The position numbers and the translations under genes are program-made. The notes below the pieces were generated by a model. The model was not told the origin of the DNA. It saw only the letters and a list, made by a program, of their open reading frames with translations, and made no database searches. 64,000 nucleotides of DNA from Limonium bicolor (taxonomy: Eukaryota > Streptophyta > Magnoliopsida > Caryophyllales > Plumbaginaceae). Location: assembly GCA_023374045.1 (NCBI GenBank), contig CM041777.1, forward strand, positions 458,298,251 to 458,362,250. The letters are read 5' to 3'. Shown here one piece after another: positions 11,400 to 22,800 of this stretch; the stretch's first letter is position 1; the number at the start of each line of letters is the position of its first letter.

Positions 11400-13040
11400 C
11401 AAGGAAAAATCAAGTACAAGAATTGTCTTGATTTAAGGGTAAGTTTATATAATTAAGGTTTATTAACTTTAAGCTTAATTTGAGCTTCAAAATTTAGTAT
11501 AAAAATTATGTTAAGGCCATGTTAATATTAAGGCCGAAAGTTATTAAGTTAAAGTATCAAAGAAGATAATTTATAACATATAAGGTAAGATTATTACCTT
11601 AAGGTATAAATATGTGTCACAAAAATTAATTAGGATACACATATATTAAAACTGAAATATCTAAGGATAATATGTTCTATTTTTAGTTTATAATCATTCT
11701 AAGTCATTAGCATAATTTTTAGAAGTGTTATATGGCTTATATACATTTATAAGTATTTATTATAAGGTTTAAAGCAAGTTTTAAAACTATATAGTAAAAT
11801 AAAATTGGAGCCGAGAATGATATGTATTATTTGAATGATTTTCGAAATATATAAGTATATTAATTTATTATAATTTTTGGGAGTATTAAAAATAGCTACA
11901 AGTATTTAAATGACAAGTTCATAAAGTTATGTGGTTAAAATGTAATTTTTGAAAAGTTTGGGATACAAATACTAATTGCCGAGAATATAAGGGGTGATTT
12001 GGTATGTTATAGTATAATATAAGGTAGGAATTAATATCATGAATTTTGGTGAATTTAAATAAGTGTTTAAATGTTAAGAATAACATTTACTAAAGTTTTG
12101 GGACTATTTTGTAATTGTTGGGAAGTTTAGGATGTTACCGAAAATACATATGATTTTATTGGTATATTAAAGTATTAATTGTGAAATTAAGTCTTGGTCA
12201 AAGTGTTGACCAAAAACTTTAGGTTAAAATGATTTATGACATAAAATATTAAGTTTATAAAAGTTTTGGGGTGAATATGTAATTTATGAAAGTATATATA
12301 AGAATAGAATTTAATGTGGGCGGAAATGTAATTTAAGAAAAGATACGGGTTACTTCGGTTATTTAAAGAAATAAAATATTTAAACTATAGTTTATAAGTC
12401 AATATGTAACTTATATAAAGTTTTGGGGTTAAAAGTGTAAATATGGAAACTATATGATTTAGCCGAAGAGCTTATGGGCTAAATTGACAATTTATAAGAT
12501 TTTGGTATTAATTGTAATTACCGAAATAGTATGAGGATTTTGGTGATTTGTAAAATAAGATGGTTAATTAATATTTACTAAGGTTAATGAGGGTAGTTAG
12601 TGAATTAAAAGTTATAAGGATATTTGGCAATTTATGGGAGTTAATATAATTGTCTTACAAATTTTCGAAATTGATAAGGGTATTTAATAAATTATAAAAG
12701 TATATGGATATTTGTTAAGTTGTAAAAGTTAACGGGATCAATTGTGATTACCGGAAGATTATATGTGGCTATTTAGTAATTTATTAAGTTGTTGGGTATA
12801 TATATAAATACCGAATTAATAAGGTTGGTTTTGTAATTAATAAGAAAGGAAGTGAAACTTAGGTAATATAATGCATTGTGGTATATTAAGGAATATAATA
12901 TAAAGTTTATAAAATAATTTTGGTTATAATAAAAATGACCAAGGGATATAATAAATGATAAGTGGAAATAATTATAAGTATATAAGGTAATGAGGTACCG
13001 TATAAATGATAATTCATTATCACATGTGAGTATCACATAA
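11400..13040. repeat. AT-rich diverged minisatellite-like section of LTR E
   Basis: Very AT-rich sequence in which a phrase like ACCGAAATA...GATTTTGGTAATTT recurs with drift (near 11809, 11979, 12136, 12462, 12519, 12749, 12809). Some spacings are 57-60 bp and others could be multiples. A similar section in reverse orientation occupies about 53800-55000 in LTR D. No coding frame is supported. Confidence 0.5.
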
Positions 13041-14477
13041 AATGATGAACTGCTAGGTTATCTAGAACCACTGTTAAAATAACAGGGGAAAATAAATAAC
13101 ATACGGAGTTATTATACGACGAGTATAAATATTACACTACAGTGACATGTTATTTAGTGAATAGTTATATTAATACTACCCGGTATTGCATGTCTAAATA
13201 ACAGCGTACGGGAAGGGACTACTAAACAGGAGTTTGTCAAGCTAGCAGTTTCTTGGTGAACGGTATGTTAATTGTGTGGTCTGAATGTCCTAAGGATTAT
13301 CCTGAGGTCCAGGCATTGTGTGTTTAATGTTTAAGAACGATATCTATGATTTTATGTGAATGATATTGTATGTGGGATTGCTCAAACTGTTGCGTTGTAT
13401 TTTGTACGCGAATGTCTTGTGACTAAAGTTTATACATCTAAACTGGAAAAAAAGACTAACTGACCTTTAGGTATTGAACCTAACAAGGGTCAAATGTGAT
13501 AGTCTTATTTCAAGTATTGGTTATTATGTCACTGACAAAAGGGCTAACTTATAAAGAGAGGAATCCAGATCGTTTCGACTTTCTGGTTGCGCATTGTGAT
13601 CACTATGAGAGACTCAAGAAGGGAGTCACTCCAAATCCATCAGCCACATTCGGGGATGGCGGAATGCACTGCCGTTGGTGCACAGTTTCGACCGGATCGG
13701 TCAATGTATATTTTATCCAGGGCCATAAGGTCAGCTGGTGTCGGTTCCTTTGGAACCCAATGGGACACACTGTCCATTTTCACAGGTTAATAGGGTTGTC
13801 TGACAGGACGCCTAAGGTAAAATTAATTGGAAAGGTTAAGGTTAGGGTCATGTGACCTACTAACAAGAACAGTTGTTTATTATGTGCACCTTATTTGGGT
13901 TGTTGTGTTGTTTATTGTTTGATGTGTATTATTATGCACTAAATGTTTGCAGGTAAATTGTTATGTGATTACTCTGTGTCTACTGTATTACTGTTATTCT
14001 TGTAAACCGGATTATCTTGTAATGAATCTAATATCAAGATGGCTAAACGACTTAAGGAATCTAGAAGGCTTAGGACTACATTTAGCATACCAGCATAGTT
14101 TGCTGAGCCCTTCATTGGGCCAAACATTTCAGGTCCTGAAGAATACACAAGCCGGAGTGCGGGGAACAGGGTAGCCGCTGTGTTTTTATAAACACTTGTG
14201 GATTTGTTATGTATTATATTTTGGAGTTTGTTGTGTTTCAGTTAGTTGCTCATTTAGTTGGATTTGGTTTGTAATAAGTAGAGTGCTCAGTATCTGTTCA
14301 TCACAGCGTTGGAAGTTGTAATGTTGGAAAGAGTAAGGATGCCTTGTTACTCACAAGGGTGAGTGACGGCGTGTAACACCAAGGTTAGATAGTTTTATTT
14401 TCCGCTGCGATTTGCTATTTATTATGCTACGAGTTATGACGTCATTACAGGTTTAAGTTTAGGGGTGTTACAAAAAG

Positions 14478-14504
14478 TGGTATCAGAGCGGAGTACCGCT
14501 CTGA
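14478..14504 (+). promoter_or_regulatory. primer binding site (tRNA-iMet) in a hairpin, copy 1
   Basis: TGGTATCAGAGC lies 5 bp after the LTR, complementary to the 3' end of plant initiator tRNA-Met. Its 3' part forms a perfect 9-bp stem: TCAGAGCGG-AGTA-CCGCTCTGA. Confidence 0.88.
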
Positions 14505-14696
14505 TGAAAGATACTGAGTCTAGGACAATGAGCATAGGAATATTGGGTTACGGGAAAACGTCCGTGAGGATTCGTGACCTAGGAAAAGAAAACCCTAGGG
14601 ATATTTTATTGCTAGTAGTTAGCTTACTTACTTGTTTTTTATTGTGTATGTGATACGGTGTAGCAAACGAGTAGAAATAAAAATATACTATCTTAG

Positions 14697-15804
14697 ATGT
14701 CGACCAGCGAAGGACCACTAGGAGACAGCAGTGGACGCAGTGGCGAGACACCGGCAGATGTTCCAACAGTACAAGACCTAACAGCAGCTATGGCAACTTT
14801 CGCGCCGGAACTAGGAGTACCATTTACGGGAGCCATACCCCACCCGCCGCGGCCAAGAGAAACCAACTGGCTGAAGAGCGTTGCAGACGCGAAAGTACCA
14901 ACTTATTCAGGGGAACCGGACCCCGCCGCACTGGAGAAGTTCATTGTAAGCACCAGAAGGCGTTCAAGACTGTCGAGTTCCAGAAGACCAGCAGGTCGAC
15001 ATCGCCGCATACAACTAAGACGCAGCTGACATTTGGTGGCGGACTATTGAGGGCCACCGTAGAGCTACACCGGAATTTGAATGGACAAGTTCGTAGAAGT
15101 GTTGCGGGAGAAGTACTACCCCGAACACATAAAGCAGAGAAAAAGGCAGGAGATCAAGACCTTAATCCAAGGGAGACAAACAGTTGACCAGTACTGCGCA
15201 CGGTGCACCAGATTGATGAACTATATACCAGGAGTCGACTACTCCGACGCAGAAAGAAGGGAAAGGAAAAGTACTGTAGGAGATGATGATGGAGCCACAT
15301 CTGGCGGTTACTGCAAGAAGCAGAACAAATTCTTTGAAAAGAAGATAGGGCGGAAGGATTTCCATGATCAGAAGACAAAGGAGCAGATTCCTCGTCTGAC
15401 CGGCTCAGCCGTTGATGCTCAGCCACAAAGAACAGCACCACCTAGAGGCTACAAGCCAACCCGACGACACTATTACTGTAAACGTTGTAGAAAAGATCAC
15501 CCAGGCGTAGATTGCGCAGGAAGGAAGGTGGAGTGGCCGTCATTGCAAAAAGGAAGGTCACAGGGATTACGAATGCTTTTCCAACCCAGGGAGTCGAGTA
15601 TACAAAGGAGCTAGAGGTTCGTAGAGGATACCGGCTGTGGAAACGGGCGGACCCGGAGGAGGTCAAGCGCCGCAGACTAATACTTATACTACAAGACCGG
15701 GAGGACATCCATCCTCATCCGAGATCCAGAAAGGAAAGGAGATAGTTCCAGAAAGAAATACCCTGTACACAGTGGGAACTTCAGGCGCTAAAGCTAGCGC
15801 TTAG
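14697..15804 (+). pseudogene. gag: Gag polyprotein of element E, copy 1 (frameshifted)
   Basis: Capsid and nucleocapsid precursor that packages retrotransposon RNA in cytoplasmic particles. The start ATG at 14697 follows the primer site by about 190 bp. An N-terminal acidic/Pro region is followed by a retrotransposon Gag domain (LREKYYPEHIKQRKRQEI near 15100) and two zinc knuckles (YCKRCRKDHPGVDC, then a second CX2CX4HX4C) near 15470-15580. The frame ends at 15804 with no protease. Compared with copy 2 it has lost bases near 14946 (GTAAGCACC versus GTAGAGCACC) and has an extra base in the second knuckle near 15535, so the frame breaks into pieces. Because copy 2 breaks elsewhere, the ancestral gene was probably intact at the time of insertion, or some breaks are assembly indels. 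Confidence 0.85.
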
Positions 15805-18744
15805 CGCGAAACCGGTAAGCCTAGAACCTAAACTAAATGCATGATGCATAAATATGTGTTTATAATTATTAGTCAATGAGACTTATATGCGATTAGTAAG
15901 TATCAACTTTAGAGAGACCTAAGTTAGGTAACCTCTCACATAATGGGATACTTCGATATTTATTTTCCTTACCTATGAGACCGTGGTCACCTGAGCCTAT
16001 GAGCGAAGGTCGGGAATATCCCGAGGCATAATGCCAAGTACTTTGACCCGGCATGATCCTACTCAAAGAAATACTTAACTATAAATCAACAAATAACTAT
16101 GTAGAACTAGGGCGTTATCAAATGTCCAAACTTACAGTAACTACAAATTATGACCTGCCTAAATGACGAGCAGATGTCATGAACGGGAATACATTAAATA
16201 ATATAAATATTTAAGACTACAAGAACTGTCAAAAAGCTCACGTAAAGAGCAAACACTGAAATTTTATGGGATACCCAGGCACCGAGCTTACCGCTCAGTG
16301 CGAGTCTAGGAAATCTTACAATCTCTTATAAACTTTGAGAGAAGATAGTGAGAAACCTCGAAGTATGACAATTGAGAAACAGAATCTCAAAAATATAACT
16401 AAACATCCATAATGGATAAGCACGGGTTTTGAAATACCTGAGCAAATACCAAAGGGTCTCAGCTAGTACTGATATATAACAGTGCTGAACTCCTAATTAA
16501 TGATAGGAGAGAGAACAAATTTTGAATATATATTTTCTAAGTAGGGAGAAAAACCTAATTAACATTACCAAATGTTCTATATATACATATAATTTGGAGA
16601 GAGTAAAAAAAATAATAAAACATTGAGGGTACCAATACATTTCAGAGGGTTGAGTACCATTAAATATGCCTACCCTACTTTGAGACACATGTCCTATACT
16701 AACCTTATGAATGTATACGAGCATATGTCTACCATGACAGCTCAAATTATGAATGCGAATAAAAGATCGCAGTAAATCAACTAAGGATAAAACATATGTA
16801 ATATAAACTTCAGTATGAACATGGTAACAAATAACTCTCCTCGACACTTGCAATAAAGGCAGTGTAAGTTATATAGGAGTTTGAAACAATATATACACAA
16901 AAATGAGTGTAAATTAAATATAAAGATAGGGAAACGTACCCTAGGTTTGTAACCATTATCTTATACGTAAACCGTCTTAACGTTATACTAAACCCTGTGA
17001 TTCTAAATCCTCTATTTGACATACCTAACCGACTTATTTTTGGAAGCCATTGAGCTAGTGGATTAACCACGTTTCTAAGAGATAAAAACAAACAATAAGC
17101 CTTGATTGTCCGTTACTAAACAGTAGGATTCAAACAGGAAATCCTTAGTTTGAGATGATACTAATATTAAGAGATACTTGACTAGGGTGAACACATGATT
17201 CACCTGAATTATGGATTTTAGATGGAATAAGGAAAAAGCTAAGCTTCGAGGTGGAGGAAATGATACTTTATGGAACTATAGTTGTGGATGGAGTCATGAA
17301 AACTTTTCTTGAAGTCTAAATGTGACTGTCTTTGCTCCAACTGATGATAATCAAGTATAGGCAATAATCAAGCCCTGATAAGAGAAATACTCGATAAGCC
17401 TTTTAAAGTGAAGAGAGTATTCTAGAGTATGCAAGTCCATGACGGAACTTATTACTTGTATGATGGATTTAAGGGTTGAAATGATTCATGGATATAGTTA
17501 CTAGACAGTACGAGCCTAGATACTTTAGTAAGAACCTACCTTGTAAGCCAAGAGGAAAAACTGGCTTCCCCGCTTGATGATTTGATCAAAGGAATATTGT
17601 TCTGGGATTTTGGTAATACCCTAGATTCAAGTATAGGTTATAACAGTTATTGGAATAGTAGTATACTGATCAGGAGAAAATGTAGTACTCACCACGTCAC
17701 AAAGTCTAATAAGATAAAAATTTGGAAATGACAATTATGTGTTTGTTGAATTTTGACGTGGGAGGTCGAACTTGATCCTGGTCAGATCAAGGGAAAACCA
17801 AACACAAAATGGTGTGGAAGGATAGTTCGACACTGATGCTGACCCCGTCAGAGTTGGATGATTCCTGAGACTCCTTACAAGTGGTCACAAATATTTCTGT
17901 AATACGAAAATATTTATTCATAAATCAAATATAACATTTGACTAATAGGTATATGAGAAATAGAACGTTTAAGCTAAGAGTTAAGTTGTCTGGGTTACAC
18001 CGAGGAGATTATATAGCTGAAACAACTCCGCATATGTCGGAAAAATAATCAATTATCAGGGAAATATTAACTATTATTATCCCATTAAATGTGTTAATAA
18101 ATCAAATATTAGATGAAGAGAAAAGTTACTTTAAATAACAGTATTCTCTAGCTATCTTCTAAAATATGGCCAAATGGCCATCCGGAAGGAAACCCAATAT
18201 ATTAAATAGGAACCTACCTATAGACATGGTAGAATATAAAGAGTATAAACATTATACTAATACTCACTAGAGTCGTTTCACAACCGCAAGAACATGATCA
18301 ATTGAGAGGAAACTACACCTTGTTAGAAACCTTAACAGGAACCCTACTGTGGTATACCTGAAGAACAGATGATAATAATCGTGTATATACTACCAATCAT
18401 AGGTGAATCAATAATATAAAGCAATATTACTGTAATATACATGGCTCAGCCGTAGCTCAGACCTTACATTGAAAATACCGGAATCACAAGCTGATAAACT
18501 AAAGAAAAGGATTCTGAGAATGCCCAATGTTAATACAAGACACGAGCGCCGACGATTACAACTAAGAGGCGATTAACGGAAGTGCGTTACAAACAAGAGT
18601 TTAAACATGCCATGACATAATATTGGCAATGTACAAGATAATAGATTACCTTCACCCATACATTTGGGATTCAGATATAAAAGCATATTAATACACTATG
18701 GAACATACCGGAAATACATAGATTTTGAGGAATATACCTCGTAG
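15805..18744 (+). other. non-coding middle of internal region, copy 1
   Basis: About 2.9 kb of AT-rich sequence where protease, RT, RNase H and most of integrase should be. I recognise no domain and no long frame. A GTCGAACTTGATCCTGGTCA block (near 17770) recurs in element A (near 3620). It looks like replacement sequence in a non-autonomous element rather than a decayed pol. Confidence 0.6.
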
Positions 18745-19164
18745 GACAGAAGTCATATGTTAATGTCCGTGGGAGAGACCTCGTGTTCGCAATAGGCGAT
18801 CGAGTCTTCCTTAAAATTTCACCCTTGAAAGGAACCTTTAAATTTAAACAACGGCCAAGCTTAGCCTGAAGTATGTGGACCGTACCTTATTACGGAGCGA
18901 GTGGGCCCATTAGCCTACAGATTAGACTTATATGTTGAGTTGGAAGAGTGCACGATGTGTATCACATACTTAGAGCCCGAGACACTCGAGCTCGATCCTA
19001 CACTTAGATATGAGGAGACCCCAGTTCGCATTTCAAACTCCAACACTAGGGAGACCAGAACAAGACCATTAGAATGGTCAAAGCAAGGTGGTAAAACCAC
19101 GATATTGAGGAGGCGACATGGGAGTTAGAAGACTCCATGCGAGACAAGTATCCAACAATTTTCT
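18745..19164 (+). pseudogene. integrase C-terminal tail with chromodomain-like end, copy 1
   Basis: From GACAGAAGTCATATG onward the sequence is homologous to the pol tail of element D: the SH3-like region (IGDRVFLKISPLKG, then GPYLITERVGPLAYRL) followed by a chromovirus-type terminal segment (HDIEEATWELEDSMRDKYP). The match begins abruptly, marking the junction with non-pol sequence. In both copies a TAA sits just before the NHD motif, where D reads TCA, so the tail was already dead before the tandem formed. Small indels shift the frame. Confidence 0.8.
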
Positions 19165-19190
19165 TTTCGTTTTGTGTATACTTGTAGGGG

Positions 19191-19224
19191 TACGTGGGCG
19201 TAACCCTTTTTAAGGGGGGTAGAG
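19191..19224 (+). promoter_or_regulatory. internal polypurine-like module, E copy 1
   Basis: TACGTGGGCGTA hairpin, CCCTTTT, then TAAGGGGGGTAGAG directly after the pol tail; the counterpart is at 30210-30243. Confidence 0.55.
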
Positions 19225-19469
19225 CACCACATGCGACTTGCATATCTGCAGTCCTTATTGGTTTCGTGTATGATAATTTGTGTTTGTTTGTTGCGCATGT
19301 GTGCAATTGGTTAGATGGTTATGTCCTATGTGACACTTGGTGATTAATGATAAGTCCTATGTGACATTAGAATGATTATTCGTGTGTTCTATGTAACACT
19401 TCAATGTTTATGAAACACTTAATTATTTTACAGTATATTCATATTTATTCCTACAATCACACAAGAGAT

Positions 19470-19536
19470 TCACTGCCAAGGGTTTACGCCTCTGCACCTC
19501 TGTAGACTGAGGATTGGTATTGCACTTGTGCAGTGA
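19470..19536 (+). other. conserved structured module, E copy 1
   Basis: 67 nt closed by TCACTGC/GCAGTGA, with internal GTTTACGCC and TTGCACTTGTGCAG; one or two indels relative to the copy at 30489-30556. Confidence 0.5.
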
Positions 19537-19770
19537 TGACCGAGTGGGATAGCTAGGAAGTTGGAACATGTATGGTTTTACAGTATTTATTAAGTTATTA
19601 CGCAGTGATATATTATTATCACGAATAAAGAATTTGTCTATAGGAATTATATACACTCAGAGTAGTGATGGAATATAGTAGTGTCAATACAGTATTGACC
19701 CCAAGGATGATAAGTAGACAGGAGTAAAATGAGGAACTTGATTCCATAGGATGAACAAGTATAAATTATG

Positions 19771-19803
19771 ACTTCGGGACGAAGTCTTTTTAAGGGGGTA
19801 GAC
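19771..19803 (+). promoter_or_regulatory. 3' polypurine tract with hairpin, E copy 1
   Basis: GACTTCG-GGA-CGAAGTC stem-loop, TTTT, then TAAGGGGGTAGAC abutting LTR 2. One G fewer than in copy 2. Confidence 0.8.
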
Positions 19804-22800
19804 TGAATACCCCTAACATTTAAATAATTAAATATAAGTAAATAAATATTATTTTTGGAATTATGAATATTATTTGGGGATTACGAAATCCTAAAAGAGT
19901 ATATAAACACTCAGGCGTTAGAAAACGCACCTAAATTCCTTAAGGTCATAAACGAGCGTTAAAAGCCCGACCTTAAGTTAAATAATTATATAAGCTATGG
20001 ATATTATATGAATTTAACTAAGGATCATCTTATGATCTTTAAAATACAAGTTCTCAGTTAGAACTGAGTAAAATACAAGGTTCTCGGAAGTTCCCGATGT
20101 GGGTCCCATAAAGGCCCGGGAATGTCTAGGAGGAGTGCCAAGGTGGCACGAAACCCTATAAAAATTATTCTTAGAGTTCCTAAAATCATTATTAATTATC
20201 TAAAGAGAATTTCCAAGCCACTTCTTCAAAAATAAGCAGAGAGCTCGGGGGGAATTTCTTAACGCTCCTTTTATCTCGGGAGTGCCCCTTTAGCCCGAAA
20301 ATTGAGTTACAAGTTTATATAACCCTATATAACTTAATGTAACACCTTAATAATTATTATTGACTATAACAATGTCAATAAACACTTGGAAGTCATAGCG
20401 ACTAATTGATTCCCAGAAAAATCCTTAAAGCACAAAAACGCACCTTCGGGTGTCATAAAAATGCGTTTTACGCAATTGTCTTGAAGCTTTTGAGGAGCCA
20501 CGAGTTAGTAATTTTAAAAGTGAATAAAATGACCATCAAAACCAATTGATGGCAGTACTAAACTCATAGTATAAACAGGGGCGATTTTTAGGTCAAAAAG
20601 ATCACCTTAAAAACTTCCATCCTTTACCAAAATAAAAATGTACCAATTAAATGCTGAAATCTATTACACATATTAGTATGGTCTTAGTACAATATAGTGT
20701 AACAAAAATTAAATAAAAAATTAATCTCAATTGATCCCTATATACCATGCGTTAAAATGGGTAGATTTTGGCAAGTTTAGTTCAAAATCTTTGCCTATGT
20801 ATTTGTGACTCACGCATGACCTACTTGACAATTAAGCAACTTAAAATACTGGAAATGAATCTTCCTCATACACGTATGACCTGCAAAAGAAAAAAAAACA
20901 AAGATAAACAAGTTAACATTATTAACTAAGCTAATAAAACCTAAACTAGTATGGTAGCATTCCATCATCGTAGGACTCCATGAATTAGTGCTGGTGGTAT
21001 GCTCCTTCACATGCGAGTACACCTGCATAAAAAGGCAAAGTAAGAAACAATAATTCAGCTTATTTTTATGAAGATAATTACATGATCATTATGTAGGCAA
21101 TTAACAAAAACTAAAAGTCTAACTATACTTTCTAGCATAGCACTACCGTAGGTATGCAAGCAATGGAGCTGCTACCTCCATTGATGATACTCCACCAGCC
21201 GTTAAACCTGCATAAATAAACAGGTTAGTGCTCAATAATTTCATATAAATCAAGCTAATATTAAACCAAAAAAACATGAACCTAACAATACCACTAATTG
21301 CCTATAAACTACAAGTAATCAAGGCTGCTCACATGCTCACATGCTCCATTACCGTAGCAATAAAAGGAAGTGGAACTTCCACTTCAGTTGCTGATCGCAT
21401 CCACCTGCAAAACGAAACAAGTTACAGCAATAAACAATAAAACTTATACCACATGATTGTAGATGATTGAATACCCCATTGCTGAGTCCGATTGCACTAC
21501 CTGCAAAATAGAAAAGATTAGTAATATTAATAAACATGATAAGTCCTAAACTAATAGACATGATCGGTTTGTTTGATACTTAACAAACTAAGTGGAGCTC
21601 CAATTATACCGATCGTACCTGCATGACAAAAACAAATGAGTGTGATTAATATACATAAAATCATTACATATCCTTACCTTACAGCCACTCCTTTTACCGA
21701 TTGGTGCTGAATAAATAGAGGTGCTTACTCCACCAGCCACATGCCTAGCTGATTAAGAAATCATGTAGCTAATTTAAATAAGCATGAACATGACAAACGA
21801 ACTAAAGGAGTTGATTGCTGTCATCCCCCTAAAACTTACGTAGGAGTTTTCATCTCATTTGCCATGCTTCATTTACAAATGGTGAGTGTCCCTTCTTGAT
21901 TCTCTCTTTTCTTCATTCTCTAAATCAATTCCTAAGTCCTAATAACTCCATTAATGGTGTACTAGTTTCTAACACCATTTCTATGTAAATTCCTAGTTAA
22001 TTCTATCAAGTCTTGAGGCAAGAAAACATCCTAGCAAATCTACAAGGAAATCGCCAAGCATATATGCTCCAAGGTGGTTCCTAAATTCAACAACAACACA
22101 AGGAACAACAAGATCAAGTTAAGGTATATTTTTATGTTGAAAAACCTAAATAAATTCCTTGTAGTATTTTCGAAATTTAGGAACTTCTAAACCAATATTT
22201 TCTTCATTATCTCATGAAGGAAACTTGAATCTACAATCATCTCAAGGTGTATCAAAAATACCTTGATAAATTCCTAAGGTAAGCTCTTGTAAAAATTACT
22301 CCATATTATTTATAAACTTTGTTAGAAATCTAACAAATAGATCTCCTACATATATACAAGGAGTTCGAAATATCTTCATCAAAATAGCTTTTGGAGAGCT
22401 TGGAGATTCAAGGAAAAATCAAGTACAAGAATTGTCTTGATTTAAGGGTAAGTTTATATAATTAAGGTTTATTAACTTTAAGCTTAATTTGAGCTTCAAA
22501 ATTTAGTATAAAAATTATGTTAAGGCCATGTTAATATTAAGGCCGAAAGTTATTAAGTTAAAGTATCAAAGAAGATAATTTATAACATATAAGGTAAGAT
22601 TATTACCTTAAGGTATAAATATGTCACAAAAATTAATTAGGATACACATATTAAAACTGAAATATCTAAGGATAATATGTTCTATTTTTAGTTTATAATC
22701 ATTCTAAGTCATTAGCATAATTTTTAGAAGTGTTATATGGCTTATATACATTTATAAGTATTTATTATAAGGTTAAATAAAGCAAGTTTTAAAACTATAT

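Larger units (their letters stand above)
8790..14472 (+). repeat. LTR 1 of element E (5683 bp)
   Basis: Begins TGAAATACCCCTAAC and ends GGGGTGTTACA. Visible parts: TATATAA-type boxes at 8886 and 9303; a double hairpin CACCTTCGGGTG / GCGTTTTACGC at 9428-9467, shared with LTR D; a hairpin-rich section at 9805-10745; an AT-rich, internally repetitive section at 11400-13040; and conserved 3' landmarks (GGTGAACGGTATG 13255, TGCTGAGCCC 14101, CCGCTGCG 14402). It is very similar to LTRs 2 and 3, differing mainly by short indels. I consider none of its small frames a supported gene. Confidence 0.93.

Noticed and set aside
13496..13855. 119-codon frame at the end of LTR E (HCDHYERLK, GGMHCRWC) with Cys/His pairs
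   Set aside because: It is frameshifted in the other two LTR copies, has no recognised domain, and lies in the likely leader region. Cys/His spacing fits no known finger.
15154..15708. Frames antisense to gag of element E (also 26171-26682)
   Set aside because: They are shadows of gag; no family similarity recognised.
15805..18744. Decayed pol in the middle of element E
   Set aside because: No RT, RNase H or protease motif can be found in any frame although the two copies are nearly identical; homology to pol begins abruptly at 18745.
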